Shown piece after piece: positions 13,814-21,322 of a DNA stretch of 39,311 bases. The DNA is taken from assembly GCA_030836805.1 (NCBI GenBank), contig JAUPLS010000174.1, positions 1 through 39,311 on the forward strand. The letters are read 5' to 3'. The first letter of the stretch is position 1, and each line of letters starts with the position of its first letter. Made by a program: the position numbers and the translations under genes. Source of the DNA: Campylobacterota bacterium (GTDB lineage Bacteria; Campylobacterota; Campylobacteria; Campylobacterales; Sulfurovaceae). A model generated the notes under the pieces. It was not told the origin of the DNA, did not search any database, and worked only from the letters and a program-made list of their open reading frames with translations.

Positions 13814-14441
13814 AATATCTCCTAATCGTGTTTACTTTCTTAATTCTTTCTTGTAAGCCATTATACCCGCCATTTACTAATTTTGTTATAATAGTCGTTG
13901 TTTCTTTTATATCAGCATCAGCAACTCTATTGCCATTTATCATATTCCAATACTCGCCAGCGGATAGGGCGGCATATAAAGGTTCTTCTAAAAGTTGAGG
14001 TTGTGCCATTAAATCTATATTTAAAGCCTTGCCAATTTTTAAATAATTATCTCGCCCCGTTATTTGTTTCAAGCCCCTGCCCAAAAACTTATAACCATCA
14101 CCCGGATTGATATTGCCCATTCTATTACTGTATACCATATTGGCAAGGGCTTGAGGATTACGCACGAATGGCATTGCTTGTTCTATTGTTTTAAATCTGG
14201 AAGGCCAGACATTCATCAATCGTTGCGGCGTGGTATATGTTAAGTTTTCTCTCACTGTTGACAAATTACCACTTTCAATAAATACCTGCCCCAAAAAATT
14301 TGATACCCTTTGCAAGTTCTCATTTATTTTATAGTGTGTCATTGTTTTATTTAACACATCACAATATATATTTGCGTGTGTCTTCGTTGCGCCAAATAAA
14401 ACCAGTGCATTGACATCAACATATATTCTATTATTTGTCAT
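13779..14441 (-). CDS. GH19 chitinase-like endolysin
   Basis: 220 residues. It cleaves peptidoglycan to release progeny. Catalytic region: FIESGNLSTVRENLTY, with Glu56 and Glu65 as the likely acid/base pair, and the substrate-cleft motif YKFLGRGLKQITGRDNY (117-133), both typical of phage GH19 lysozymes. There is no signal peptide or separate wall-binding domain, so export depends on the holin. The gene overlaps the small-terminase end by 11 bases. Confidence 0.9.
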   Translation of the reverse strand: MTNNRIYVDVNALVLFGATKTHANIYCDVLNKTMTHYKINENLQRVSNFLGQVFIESGNLSTVRENLTYTTPQRLMNVWPSRFKTIEQAMPFVRNPQALANMVYSNRMGNINPGDGYKFLGRGLKQITGRDNYLKIGKALNIDLMAQPQLLEEPLYAALSAGEYWNMINGNRVADADIKETTTIITKLVNGGYNGLQERIKKVNTIRRYYENMDDQICKE

Positions 14442-14814
14442 TTATTAGCCCAGCCAATAACTTTTGTTTGGCATCACTTATTTCAACAGGTCCGTCATCC
14501 TTACCAGTGATTTCCAATTTGTCAGTCTCTTTCCATCTCATTTGAGTTTTAGCCCAGAAGATAAGTGCTGTTGTGTCTCCTCCGGTTGCTTTATTAAATA
14601 AAGTTTGTGCAATTTTGGCGTTAGCTTTAGCCTTCCCCTTAACCAATTCATCAGAAAAATACTTGCGGAGGGTATCGTCATTTATATTAATGTATGCGCA
14701 TAATTGTTCAATTGGAATGCCAAATCCGGAAAGAGTTTCGACTTGTTTGCGTTGCTCTTCCGTTGGTTCAAAGTTAGGGCGACCTACCTTTTTTTTATTT
14801 TTTTCATTAGCCAT
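14431..14814 (-). CDS. terS: Terminase small subunit
   Basis: 127 residues from ATG 14814; the track start is an upstream TTG inside the inverted repeat and is unlikely. The layout is typical of small terminases: basic N-terminus with VGRPNFEPTEEQRKQVETL, an HTH (SGFGIPIEQLCAYININDDTLRKYF), a helical oligomerisation segment (AKANAKIAQTLFNKATGGDTTALIFWAKTQMRW) and an acidic tail. It selects phage DNA for packaging by terL, which lies 4.4 kb downstream. No strong Shine-Dalgarno is visible before the start. The gene is first in the lysis/head operon. Confidence 0.85.
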   Translation of the reverse strand: MANEKNKKKVGRPNFEPTEEQRKQVETLSGFGIPIEQLCAYININDDTLRKYFSDELVKGKAKANAKIAQTLFNKATGGDTTALIFWAKTQMRWKETDKLEITGKDDGPVEISDAKQKLLAGLINDK

Positions 14815-14819
14815 TTTTA

Positions 14820-14870
14820 TACACGCCAAAAATTATAGTTATAAATTTAGTATAAAGGTTTTGGCGTGTA
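14820..14870. repeat. Perfect 12-bp inverted repeat overlapping terS promoter (candidate operator)
   Basis: Arms TACACGCCAAAA (14820-14831) and TTTTGGCGTGTA (14859-14870) are separated by 27 bp. The right arm falls entirely within the 16-bp -35/-10 spacer of the terS promoter; the left arm is in the untranslated leader, six bases from the ATG. Only one arm would be transcribed, so this is a DNA-level site for a dimeric binder. Autoregulation or packaging recognition by TerS is one possibility. Confidence 0.7.
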
Positions 14871-14876
14871 AATCAA
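14849..14876 (-). promoter_or_regulatory. Promoter of terS-lysis operon
   Basis: Minus strand TTGATT, 16 bp, TATACT, with a predicted start near 14842. The -35 lies directly after the ParB-methylase stop. The spacer is occupied by one arm of the inverted repeat. Confidence 0.72.
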
Positions 14877-14879
14877 ATT

Positions 14880-16097
14880 TTAAAGAGAATCAAATTCTTG
14901 ACCTGTGCTTTCAAGTATTGCTTTTTTATCTGTAAACTCTTGCCAACGACGAATTATAACATCAACATAAATAGGATCAAATTCTAATCCATAACATTTT
15001 CTATTGTTTTTTTCACAAGCAATAATTGTCGTTCCAGATCCTAAAAAACTATCTAATACAATATCACCTTTTTTAGAACTATTTAAGATTTGATATTCAA
15101 ATAATTCAACTGGTTTCATTGTTGGATGTTCTCCATTTCTTGTTGGTTTTTTAAATTCAAGAACAGTTGTTTGTTTTCTATCTGAATACCAATTATGAGA
15201 AGCTCCATCTTTCCAACCGTATAAGCAAGGTTCATGCTTCCAATGATAATCTTGTCTCCCTATCACAAATTGGCTTTTATTCCAAATTAAACATTCTCTA
15301 ACTTTCCATCCCACATCTTTTGCAGCCGATCTAAAATTATAACCCTCTGAATCTGCATGCCAAATATAAAATACAGCACCTTCTTTCATTACTGAATCTG
15401 CATTTGAATATGAATCAATAAGAAATTGTTTAAAATTTTCATCTTCCATACTATCATTTTTAATTGAAAGTGAATCTTTTGTTTTTCCAGTATATGAAAC
15501 ATTATAAGGTGGATCTGTAATCCATAAATCAGCTTTATTGTCATTCATAAGTTTTTCAACATCTGACAAAACAGTTGAATCACCACACATTAATCTATGA
15601 TTGCCTAATATAAAAATATCACCAAGTTTTGATTTAGCTTCTTTTTTAACTTCTGGCACACTATTTTCATCTGATTGAGGTATAAAATCAGGTTCATTTT
15701 CCAATAATTCAATATCATCAAAACCAAGCAACTGCATATCAAAATTATTGTCTTTCAATTCGCTTAATTCAATTTTTAACAATTCTTCATCCCATCCAGA
15801 GTTTAATGCCAATTTATTATCAGCAATAATATATGCCTTTTTTTGTAATTCAGTAAGCCCGACTAATTTAATTGTTGGCACTGTATCAAGTTTTAATTTC
15901 TCAGCCGCCATCAATCTTCCATGTCCAGCAATTATTCCATTATTTTCATCAATTAAAATTGGATTAGTAAAACCCCACTCCTTAATTGAAGATGCAATTT
16001 GCTGTACTTGCTTATCACTATGTGTGCGACTGTTATTAACATATGGTATCAGTTCTTTTGTATTCTTATAAACAACTTGCAATTCTTTATTTTTCAT
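14880..16097 (-). CDS. ParB-like nuclease/CTPase-fold domain fused to N6/N4 DNA methyltransferase
   Basis: 405 residues. Residues 1-115 are a ParB/Srx-type domain (KELIPYVNNSRTHSDKQVQ, NGIIAGHGRLMAA at 53-65). Residues ~160-400 are a beta-class amino-methyltransferase: catalytic DPPY at 195-198 and the S-adenosylmethionine loop DSFLGSGTT at 349-357, with HPTMKP between. This fusion is common in phages and mobile elements and methylates DNA without a partner nuclease, probably shielding phage DNA from host restriction. It is transcribed from promoter 16123-16150; the next gene is terS. Confidence 0.92.
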   Translation of the reverse strand: MKNKELQVVYKNTKELIPYVNNSRTHSDKQVQQIASSIKEWGFTNPILIDENNGIIAGHGRLMAAEKLKLDTVPTIKLVGLTELQKKAYIIADNKLALNSGWDEELLKIELSELKDNNFDMQLLGFDDIELLENEPDFIPQSDENSVPEVKKEAKSKLGDIFILGNHRLMCGDSTVLSDVEKLMNDNKADLWITDPPYNVSYTGKTKDSLSIKNDSMEDENFKQFLIDSYSNADSVMKEGAVFYIWHADSEGYNFRSAAKDVGWKVRECLIWNKSQFVIGRQDYHWKHEPCLYGWKDGASHNWYSDRKQTTVLEFKKPTRNGEHPTMKPVELFEYQILNSSKKGDIVLDSFLGSGTTIIACEKNNRKCYGLEFDPIYVDVIIRRWQEFTDKKAILESTGQEFDSL

Positions 16098-16122
16098 TTA
16101 AATTCCTTTTGTCATACTATAT

Positions 16123-16150
16123 ATTATAACAGTTATTTATTAAAAGTAAA
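16123..16150 (-). promoter_or_regulatory. Promoter of ParB-methyltransferase gene
   Basis: Minus strand TTTACT, 16 bp ending CTGT, TATAAT. It belongs to the same extended promoter family as those at 342-369 (-) and 4378-4405 (+). Confidence 0.75.
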
Positions 16151-16207
16151 TAGCCAAACTAAATTTTAAAAAGTTTTTTTGTATCTCCAGTTTCTTTTAT
16201 ATTAAAG

Positions 16208-17128
16208 TCAATCCAATCTTTTTTTGGCTATATCAAAAAACTTTTCATCCATTTCAATACCTACAAACCTTCTATTAGTATTTTTACAAGCAACGCCAGT
16301 ACTTCCGCTTCCCATAGTCAAATCAACAACCAAATCATTCTCATTGCTAAATGTCTTTATTAAATCTTCTAATAATAGAACTGGTTTTTGCGTTGGGTGA
16401 AATCCATCATAATCTTTTTTATATTTAAAAATATTTGATTTAGATTTTTTACCTTCCCATAAGTTAAAAATAGAATTAAAAACAGAATTAAAAACAGAAT
16501 TAATATTTTCTAATTCATAAAATTCTTTAAATCCTTCCATTTTATTAATGTTAAATACTTCTATTAATTCGTTGTATGTTTTTTCTGTGCATAATCCAAA
16601 TTGTGTACTATCAACATAAAAAGTATGCTCCGCTCTTCTATGTCCTAACTTTGTATTTATTTGTTTTAGATTTAACCCAATAAAATTAATTACATTTTTA
16701 AAATATGATCTTAATGGATGTAATTCTTCGTTGTCATGAGTTTTACTAAATACTAATATATCTTCGTAATAATTTACAGGCGCTTTTTTAGCAATTAAAC
16801 AATTAGCAAAGTGGTCTTTTTCCCAAATCATACTATAACAAAAAGGTAAATTTGGAATAGCTTTATTTATTAATTCATTAGTAAAAGGATTTTGAGAAAA
16901 TAAAACCATTTTTCCGTTTTTTCTTAATATTCTGTTTGCTATTTGCATTATTTTATTTGTATCAATAACTACATCCCAATTATTAACTTTTTCTTTTGAA
17001 ACACCCCAATTCTTTGGTGCGTTTTTTATCGTTCCATAAGGTAAATCTGTTAAAATTAAATCAACAGAACCATCTTCTATATGTTCGCTCTCAGTTAAAC
17101 AATTACCATTAATTATTTTATATTCCAT
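16208..17128 (-). CDS. Orphan DNA adenine-type methyltransferase
   Basis: 306 residues. Catalytic TDLPYG (27-32), a DLPY variant of the beta-class motif, and SAM-binding DLTMGSGSTGVAC (~269-281) with HPTQKP before it. The protein has no ParB part and no neighbouring restriction gene, so it is an orphan methyltransferase, presumably for evasion of restriction. Residues ~208-218 are an exact repeat NSVFNSVFNSIFN encoded by three 12-bp tandem units, likely a recent slippage expansion in a loop. It has its own promoter; upstream on the opposite strand is RNA copy 2. Confidence 0.88.
   Translation of the reverse strand: MEYKIINGNCLTESEHIEDGSVDLILTDLPYGTIKNAPKNWGVSKEKVNNWDVVIDTNKIMQIANRILRKNGKMVLFSQNPFTNELINKAIPNLPFCYSMIWEKDHFANCLIAKKAPVNYYEDILVFSKTHDNEELHPLRSYFKNVINFIGLNLKQINTKLGHRRAEHTFYVDSTQFGLCTEKTYNELIEVFNINKMEGFKEFYELENINSVFNSVFNSIFNLWEGKKSKSNIFKYKKDYDGFHPTQKPVLLLEDLIKTFSNENDLVVDLTMGSGSTGVACKNTNRRFVGIEMDEKFFDIAKKRLD
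16465..16500. repeat. Three tandem 12-bp units inside methyltransferase gene
   Basis: TAAAAATAGAAT followed by two exact TAAAAACAGAAT units. Unit length keeps the reading frame and gives the NSVF-type peptide repeat. It looks like replication slippage; copy number may vary between isolates. Confidence 0.85.
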
Positions 17129-17156
17129 TAACTTTCCTTATCAAGTATATGATTTA

Positions 17157-17184
17157 ATTATAACATAAAATAATTTATTTACAA
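17157..17184 (-). promoter_or_regulatory. Promoter of orphan methyltransferase
   Basis: Minus strand TTGTAA, 16 bp, TATAAT, about 28 bases before the start codon; AAGGAAAG serves as ribosome-binding site. Confidence 0.72.
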
Positions 17185-17197
17185 TAGTAAAAAGCAC

Positions 17198-17225
17198 TTG
17201 ATTTTTGTTTTTTTTTAAGTATAAT
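17198..17225 (+). promoter_or_regulatory. Promoter of structured RNA copy 2
   Basis: TTGATT, 16 bp (mostly T), TATAAT. Predicted start near 17232, leaving about 19 bases before the first conserved hairpin at 17251. It stands back to back with the methyltransferase promoter. Confidence 0.75.
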
Positions 17226-17231
17226 TAAATC

Positions 17232-17590
17232 ATAAGAAGTTTTTATTAATGGACGTGAGTAACGTCCGGTGCAAAAGAGTATGGAGGGGAAACCGCCGAA
17301 CGGCTTTTGCTAACTTATAACGCACAAGAACGAGCGCAGGTGCAACAGAGGGTGGATTATAGATCTGGCGTGGGGGATAGTAAAATATCTGTAAGTCTGT
17401 AATCGTCTTGTTTCGGTCCATACGGCAGTGACCAGAATACGGAGATAAACGAAATCACTATGGGAGGGTTTCGTCCTTTAATCCTCCGGCAGTATATAAA
17501 GATCTTAAAACATAGTAACTCAAAAGCATAAGTATATCAAGAAGGTTTTGCGGCTCGGTTTTCTATTCAGGGGTTTGGGTTTGGTGAGCG
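17232..17590 (+). ncRNA. Large structured RNA, copy 2 (novel or HEARO/omega-RNA-like)
   Basis: It is homologous along its length to 3027-3377 and fills the only other long gene-free gap. Helices seen: GGACGT/ACGTCC (17251-17267); GCAAAAG/CTTTTGC (17271-17277 with 17304-17310); ATTATAGA/TCTGTAAT (17356-17363 with 17396-17403); GGATA/TATCT; GGAGG/CCTCC. All pair in both copies despite sequence change. It ends in the conserved GCGGCTCGGTTTTCTATT followed by GGGGTTTGGG. An ORF would be expected there if this were an IscB element, but none follows; the next gene is convergent. The RNA may act on its own or in trans with a host protein. Confidence 0.84.
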
Positions 17591-17608
17591 ATAGCGGAAA
17601 AGGTTTTA

Positions 17609-17866
17609 TTATAATTCAGCATTAAAAATAAATGCGTTAATTCTATCCAAACAATTTTGGTCAATTACATTCATTGAAAATAAAAGTGGTATCATTTGCG
17701 TTTGAATTAATGGACTTTTCAAATTTATATCGTTTAAATTGTCAAACATAAATCGTATTGCCTTTTGTTCTGGCTCAACACCATTTAAAAACATACTAAA
17801 CATAAAAGCTTTATCGCCTAATAACTCAAAAAGTTCACCTTTTGAAATCATACATTCAGTTCTCAT
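17609..17866 (-). CDS. Small protein after fibre gene (unknown, 85 aa)
   Basis: 85 residues, helical, Met/Phe/Leu-rich (GELFELLGDKAFMFSMFLNG, IRFMFDNLNDINL). The start lies one base after the stop of the 405-residue fibre-like protein, so it is probably coupled. It could be a fibre chaperone by position, but no motif proves this. It is the last gene of the 22.1-17.6 kb block and converges with RNA copy 2. Confidence 0.6.
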   Translation of the reverse strand: MRTECMISKGELFELLGDKAFMFSMFLNGVEPEQKAIRFMFDNLNDINLKSPLIQTQMIPLLFSMNVIDQNCLDRINAFIFNAEL

Positions 17867-17867
17867 T

Positions 17868-19085
17868 TTAATGATACTCCTTTATTGCCATAGCACTATA
17901 TATTCCAGTACTTCCTGTTCCCAAATTGTAGCCAACAATTGTCATTGTATCTGCTGCATCGCCATCGATATTTAAACTTAAAAAAGCTTTTTGCAATGAT
18001 TCAGTTACAGTTGCGCCGCCAGAATTCACAGGTATATATTCGCTATAAATTTTTGATGCATTTGTTGTGTTAAATGCTGTTGCTGTAATATTATATTCTG
18101 TTGCGCTCTCTGCGCTTATTTCAGTCCACGCCCCTCCGGTAACCGTTCCACCAACCCAAATCTCAACAAGCACAGCCTTTCCGCTTGAATCGACATAGTG
18201 GTTCATTTGTGATGGCAATATATTTGCTCTATTTTCTTTTCCTTGATAAATCAATTTAGGTCTTATACTTAAAATGTGACTTATAGTTGTTGCTATTGTT
18301 CTCGTTGTTCTTCCCAAACTAATAGTATTTAAATCGTGATCTAAATTAACATTATTTTCAACCGCTAAAAAGCTTGTAAAATGTGTCATAGTTCCAATAT
18401 TTGTCACGCCCAATTGCTCAATTTCATATCGTATAGGAAGCGTTAAAGTACCCAAAAAAGTATTGGATAATTCAAATTTATCAAATTGATGAAATAACAC
18501 TTGTCCATTTGCTGTTGCAATATAACATCTTATCTTGCCCGTGCAAAAACAATTGAAGTCAAAAAAGAAATAATAAATTTTAGTTAAATCTAAAGTTAAT
18601 CCGCTTTCACCTGTGCCGTCTAATTTATCAATATTAAAATTTGCTTGTGTTATATTTTCCTCTATAATGCTTCCGCTGCTTTTGCTTCTTAAATTTAAGC
18701 TAAACACGCCATTTTGAAGTTTTAAATAAACACCGTTATTATTATCGTAGTATCCAGCAGATTTTTTTATATCTGTTTGATTACCGTTAAAATTTAAAGA
18801 AAAACCAACCATTAAACTATTGCCAACTTGTTTTTTAAAGTATTGTTTTGTTTGTCGTATTGCTTTACTGCTGAGTGTTGTACTTGTATTTAGTGTTATT
18901 CCAGAATTGTTTTGATTAAGTGTTATACTTGCACCATTAACAACTTTTTCGTTCCATTTGTCTAAATTTTTTGAGTATTCGCTAATATCTTCAAAAATAA
19001 TAGAATGGTTTGATACACGCAACTTTCCAGTTGCATCCATCTGTAAATCATTTCTATGCCAAACTTCTCCGGGTATAAAGCTCAT
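17868..19085 (-). CDS. Virion fibre / decoration protein (probable)
   Basis: 405 residues. It opens with VWHRNDLQMDATGKLRVSNHSIIFEDISEYS and contains RQTKQYFKKQVGNSLMVGFS, GYYDNNNGVYLKLQNG and LDGTGESGLTLDL. I associate this pattern with a beta-sandwich structural protein found in many large tailed phages, often called head or tail fibre. The C-terminal third (VEIWVGGTVTGGAWTEISAES...) is beta-rich. No enzymatic motif is seen. It follows a run of fibre-like genes and would act on the virion surface. Confidence 0.62.
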   Translation of the reverse strand: MSFIPGEVWHRNDLQMDATGKLRVSNHSIIFEDISEYSKNLDKWNEKVVNGASITLNQNNSGITLNTSTTLSSKAIRQTKQYFKKQVGNSLMVGFSLNFNGNQTDIKKSAGYYDNNNGVYLKLQNGVFSLNLRSKSSGSIIEENITQANFNIDKLDGTGESGLTLDLTKIYYFFFDFNCFCTGKIRCYIATANGQVLFHQFDKFELSNTFLGTLTLPIRYEIEQLGVTNIGTMTHFTSFLAVENNVNLDHDLNTISLGRTTRTIATTISHILSIRPKLIYQGKENRANILPSQMNHYVDSSGKAVLVEIWVGGTVTGGAWTEISAESATEYNITATAFNTTNASKIYSEYIPVNSGGATVTESLQKAFLSLNIDGDAADTMTIVGYNLGTGSTGIYSAMAIKEYH

Positions 19086-19095
19086 ATTTTTTCTC

Positions 19096-19560
19096 TTAAA
19101 TTATAATAAATTTTTTGTTTAATTCGTCAATAAGTTTTACAGTTATACTTGTATTTTTTACTTTTATTTTTATAGTGTTTTGACCATCAAAAGTAAATAG
19201 TCCACCATTTATATATAATGTATTTTTGTCAACTGATTTTTTAAATGTAAATTCTTTTCCAAATTTTATCGATGTTGGCAAGCTTAAAATTATATTATTG
19301 TTTGTTGTATCAGCTAAAATTATGCTATCATTTTGTGTTAATGTGTAATCACTTGTTTTAATTTGTGTAGTGTTAACTTGCTCATTAACCACAACCCATT
19401 GCCCAGACAAATATTTATATACCTCTCCAGAAGTTTTATAGTATATACAATTTTCTTGCGCAGCAAAAATAGGAGTATCATCGCCAGCCAATAATTGCTG
19501 CTTATCATCGAGTGATAAACCATTTTCATCCAATACAAAATTTTTAGTTAAATCAACCAT
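19096..19560 (-). CDS. Fibre-like beta protein (154 aa)
   Basis: 154 residues. The N-terminal region has ENCIYYKTSGEVYKYLSGQWVVV, a short repeat type common in phage fibres. Residues ~70-112 (SDYTLTQNDSIILADTTNNNIILSLPTS) match the beta-prism-like segments that follow fibre shafts. It ends in KKFIII. The gene has its own promoter (19582-19609), whose -35 lies in the terminator of the preceding gene. It is probably a structural accessory of the baseplate or fibre. Confidence 0.58.
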   Translation of the reverse strand: MVDLTKNFVLDENGLSLDDKQQLLAGDDTPIFAAQENCIYYKTSGEVYKYLSGQWVVVNEQVNTTQIKTSDYTLTQNDSIILADTTNNNIILSLPTSIKFGKEFTFKKSVDKNTLYINGGLFTFDGQNTIKIKVKNTSITVKLIDELNKKFIII

Positions 19561-19581
19561 TTTTTAATTCCTTATTAAACT

Positions 19582-19609
19582 ATTATACAAAAAAAAACGG
19601 GGCAATCAA
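19582..19609 (-). promoter_or_regulatory. Promoter overlapping a terminator
   Basis: Minus strand TTGATT, 16 bp, TATAAT. The -35 lies in the loop and 3' arm of the terminator stem 19597-19621, and the spacer contains its T run, so one transcript stops exactly where the next begins. Confidence 0.7.
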
Positions 19610-19621
19610 TTTTGCGCCCGT
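19589..19621 (-). terminator. Rho-independent terminator after 246-aa fibre-like gene
   Basis: Minus strand ACGGG(C)GCAA/TTGCCCCGT stem of nine pairs with one bulge and a six-base loop, then eight or more T. Confidence 0.8.
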
Positions 19622-19643
19622 CTTAATTTTTTATATTAAAAAA

Positions 19644-20384
19644 TTATACTAAAAATGAACTAATTCTCTTCATATATATAGTATTACCAACTGATGTCAC
19701 TGTTGCCTCAATTGTTTTATTTGTTACATTATAATTAAAAGAAATAGTGTAAGAAACGCCCACTCCTATTTTCAATTTTGTATGTTTAACATAGTCAAAA
19801 TTACCATATGACCAAATTAAAGAATATGTATCTTTACTCATATTTGCAACAGTATCATCAATAATTATATCAAAATGAATATCTGCAAAAATTGGTGTTG
19901 TGTTTGCTATTACATCTGCTACATTTCTTTGTGCTATAACCATAGCCGAACCGCTCGCAGTAACACCCAATATGTCATTAAATGTTAAATCTTCAACTGC
20001 TGTTGCGGTTAATTGCAAAGCTATATCAAGTTTATCAATTGCTAATTCTAAACTGTCACCTGTTGCTATTGCATTATTTTCTGTAAAAACCGGCATTTCA
20101 ACGCCATCAGCACCCTTGCCAATAAACGCTTGAATATTTGCGTCATCATCAGCAGGAATTACTATCCCCGCAATTGCAGCGTCGACGTAATCTTGGCTTG
20201 CTTGAGCTTCCCAGCCTGTTGCTTCTTTACGATACATTGTACCGTTTGTTTCATCTGTCCAGAACGAACCAATAGCCGCAGCCGTAGCATCAGCACCAGC
20301 AGGAACACCAGCACCAGAAAGCCATACAACTGCACCTAATTTATAACCCTTTTCTACTTCAAAAAAATGTTGATTTGTTGCCAT
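19644..20384 (-). CDS. Fibre-like protein with N-terminal adhesin-type repeat (246 aa)
   Basis: 246 residues. The N-terminal third (GSFWTDETNGTMYRKEATGWEAQAS) is similar in kind to the IYYKTSGEVYKYLSGQW segment of the next gene, a label seen on phage fibre tips. The middle is Ala/Ile/Asp-rich and helical (DSLELAIDKLDIALQLTATAVEDL), as in trimeric fibre stalks; the C-terminus is beta-rich. It is part of a fibre/baseplate block and closed by the terminator at 19589-19621. Function is inferred from composition and context. Confidence 0.6.
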   Translation of the reverse strand: MATNQHFFEVEKGYKLGAVVWLSGAGVPAGADATAAAIGSFWTDETNGTMYRKEATGWEAQASQDYVDAAIAGIVIPADDDANIQAFIGKGADGVEMPVFTENNAIATGDSLELAIDKLDIALQLTATAVEDLTFNDILGVTASGSAMVIAQRNVADVIANTTPIFADIHFDIIIDDTVANMSKDTYSLIWSYGNFDYVKHTKLKIGVGVSYTISFNYNVTNKTIEATVTSVGNTIYMKRISSFLV

Positions 20385-20396
20385 TTTACTCTCCTC

Positions 20397-20906
20397 TTAA
20401 ATTATTATTTTATACCCGTTTATTGTCAAATCAAAACCGCTATTATTATTTATCACTATTTGTATAACGCTATTGACTTCAATTATATCAATTTGTATGT
20501 TTCCAATATTTCCAAACACTCCAAAAATTTGATAATTAAAAAGACCGTTCGCATTTACTATGCTCAACTCATAATTTTTGAAATGTCCGCCATTTTTTAA
20601 AACTATGCCATACTTTAAAAAAGTTGTTGTATTTATTTGTTCATCAATTATTATGCTATCATTATTTAAAACTGAACCACTTAATTGCCCATAGCCGCCA
20701 GTATTATTATTTATGATTGTTAGATTGTCAATTGCGTTGTCAATCTTTAAATCTATAGTGTTCTCTTGAGTGACTAAATCAATGTTGTTTGTTTCTGTTT
20801 TTACATCTATATTGTTTTGGTTTATTTCAAAATTTAAACTATTTACTTCATTGACATAAAGATCTATACTATTTTGATTTATCTCAAAGCTTATCTCTGT
20901 ATTCAT
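20397..20906 (-). CDS. Repeat-bearing fibre-like protein (169 aa)
   Basis: 169 residues. The first 60 residues are a repeat of short strands with the unit [FL]EINQNxIDLxx (FEINQNSIDLYV, FEINQNNIDVKT, TNNIDLVTQ, ENTIDLKID), a beta-spiral-like shaft. The remainder is Asn/Ile-rich and ends in INGYKIII, like KKFIII of the gene at 19096. Together this suggests a shaft plus a small head domain. It starts 12 bases after the BppU-like gene. No enzyme motif. Confidence 0.58.
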   Translation of the reverse strand: MNTEISFEINQNSIDLYVNEVNSLNFEINQNNIDVKTETNNIDLVTQENTIDLKIDNAIDNLTIINNNTGGYGQLSGSVLNNDSIIIDEQINTTTFLKYGIVLKNGGHFKNYELSIVNANGLFNYQIFGVFGNIGNIQIDIIEVNSVIQIVINNNSGFDLTINGYKIII

Positions 20907-20918
20907 AAGCTTGCCCCA

Positions 20919-21272
20919 TTAATTTTTTATCAGGTCTTGAATTACTGACATTTTAAAAATTTCAGTTGATTGCACAACATCAACATCTATAATGCTAAAC
21001 TCGCAATAATATTCTTTAGCATCAATATTCATCTCTATCGATGTTAAAACCAAATTATAAATACCGGCTTGAGTTTCTGTGTTGTCTGGAACATCGAAAG
21101 ATTTTAATAAAACAGCTTCATTATTTGCGTCTAAAACTTTATTGAAAATACCAAATTTTAAAACCTTATTTGCAATATTTAAAGGTGTGGTTGTTCCATT
21201 TGCCTTGCTAAAAAAATTTAGTCTGGATATAAATGTGTCACCTTTTTTTGCTGTCAAAGTCTTATAGCTCAT
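20919..21272 (-). CDS. Baseplate upper protein N-terminal-like (BppU-type) domain
   Basis: 117 residues. KGDTFISRLNFFSK..., then ETQAGIYNLVLTSIEMNIDAKEYYCEFSIIDVD, is the Ig-like strand pattern of the BppU/DUF2479 N-terminal domain and similar fibre-attachment modules, here standing alone. It would anchor the following fibre proteins to the baseplate. It is the first gene after promoter 21295-21322. Family assignment is tentative. Confidence 0.5.
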   Translation of the reverse strand: MSYKTLTAKKGDTFISRLNFFSKANGTTTPLNIANKVLKFGIFNKVLDANNEAVLLKSFDVPDNTETQAGIYNLVLTSIEMNIDAKEYYCEFSIIDVDVVQSTEIFKMSVIQDLIKN

Positions 21273-21294
21273 TTTTAAATTCCTATATTGTTTT

Positions 21295-21322
21295 ATTTTA
21301 CACTAAAAAGTTAAAAGATCAA
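21295..21322 (-). promoter_or_regulatory. Promoter of baseplate/fibre block
   Basis: Minus strand TTGATC, 16 bp, TAAAAT, just after the endonuclease gene stop and about 23 bases before the BppU-like start. Confidence 0.66.

Noticed and set aside
16465-16500. Tandem 12-bp units as an iteron or CRISPR-like array
   Set aside because: Three units only, in frame inside the methyltransferase and without spacers; simple slippage explains them.
17230-17421. 63-aa minus-strand ORF over RNA copy 2
   Set aside because: Shadow of the structured RNA, as above.
20397-20906. Fibre repeats as a diversity-generating retroelement target
   Set aside because: No reverse transcriptase and no template/variable repeat pair with adenine-directed changes was seen.
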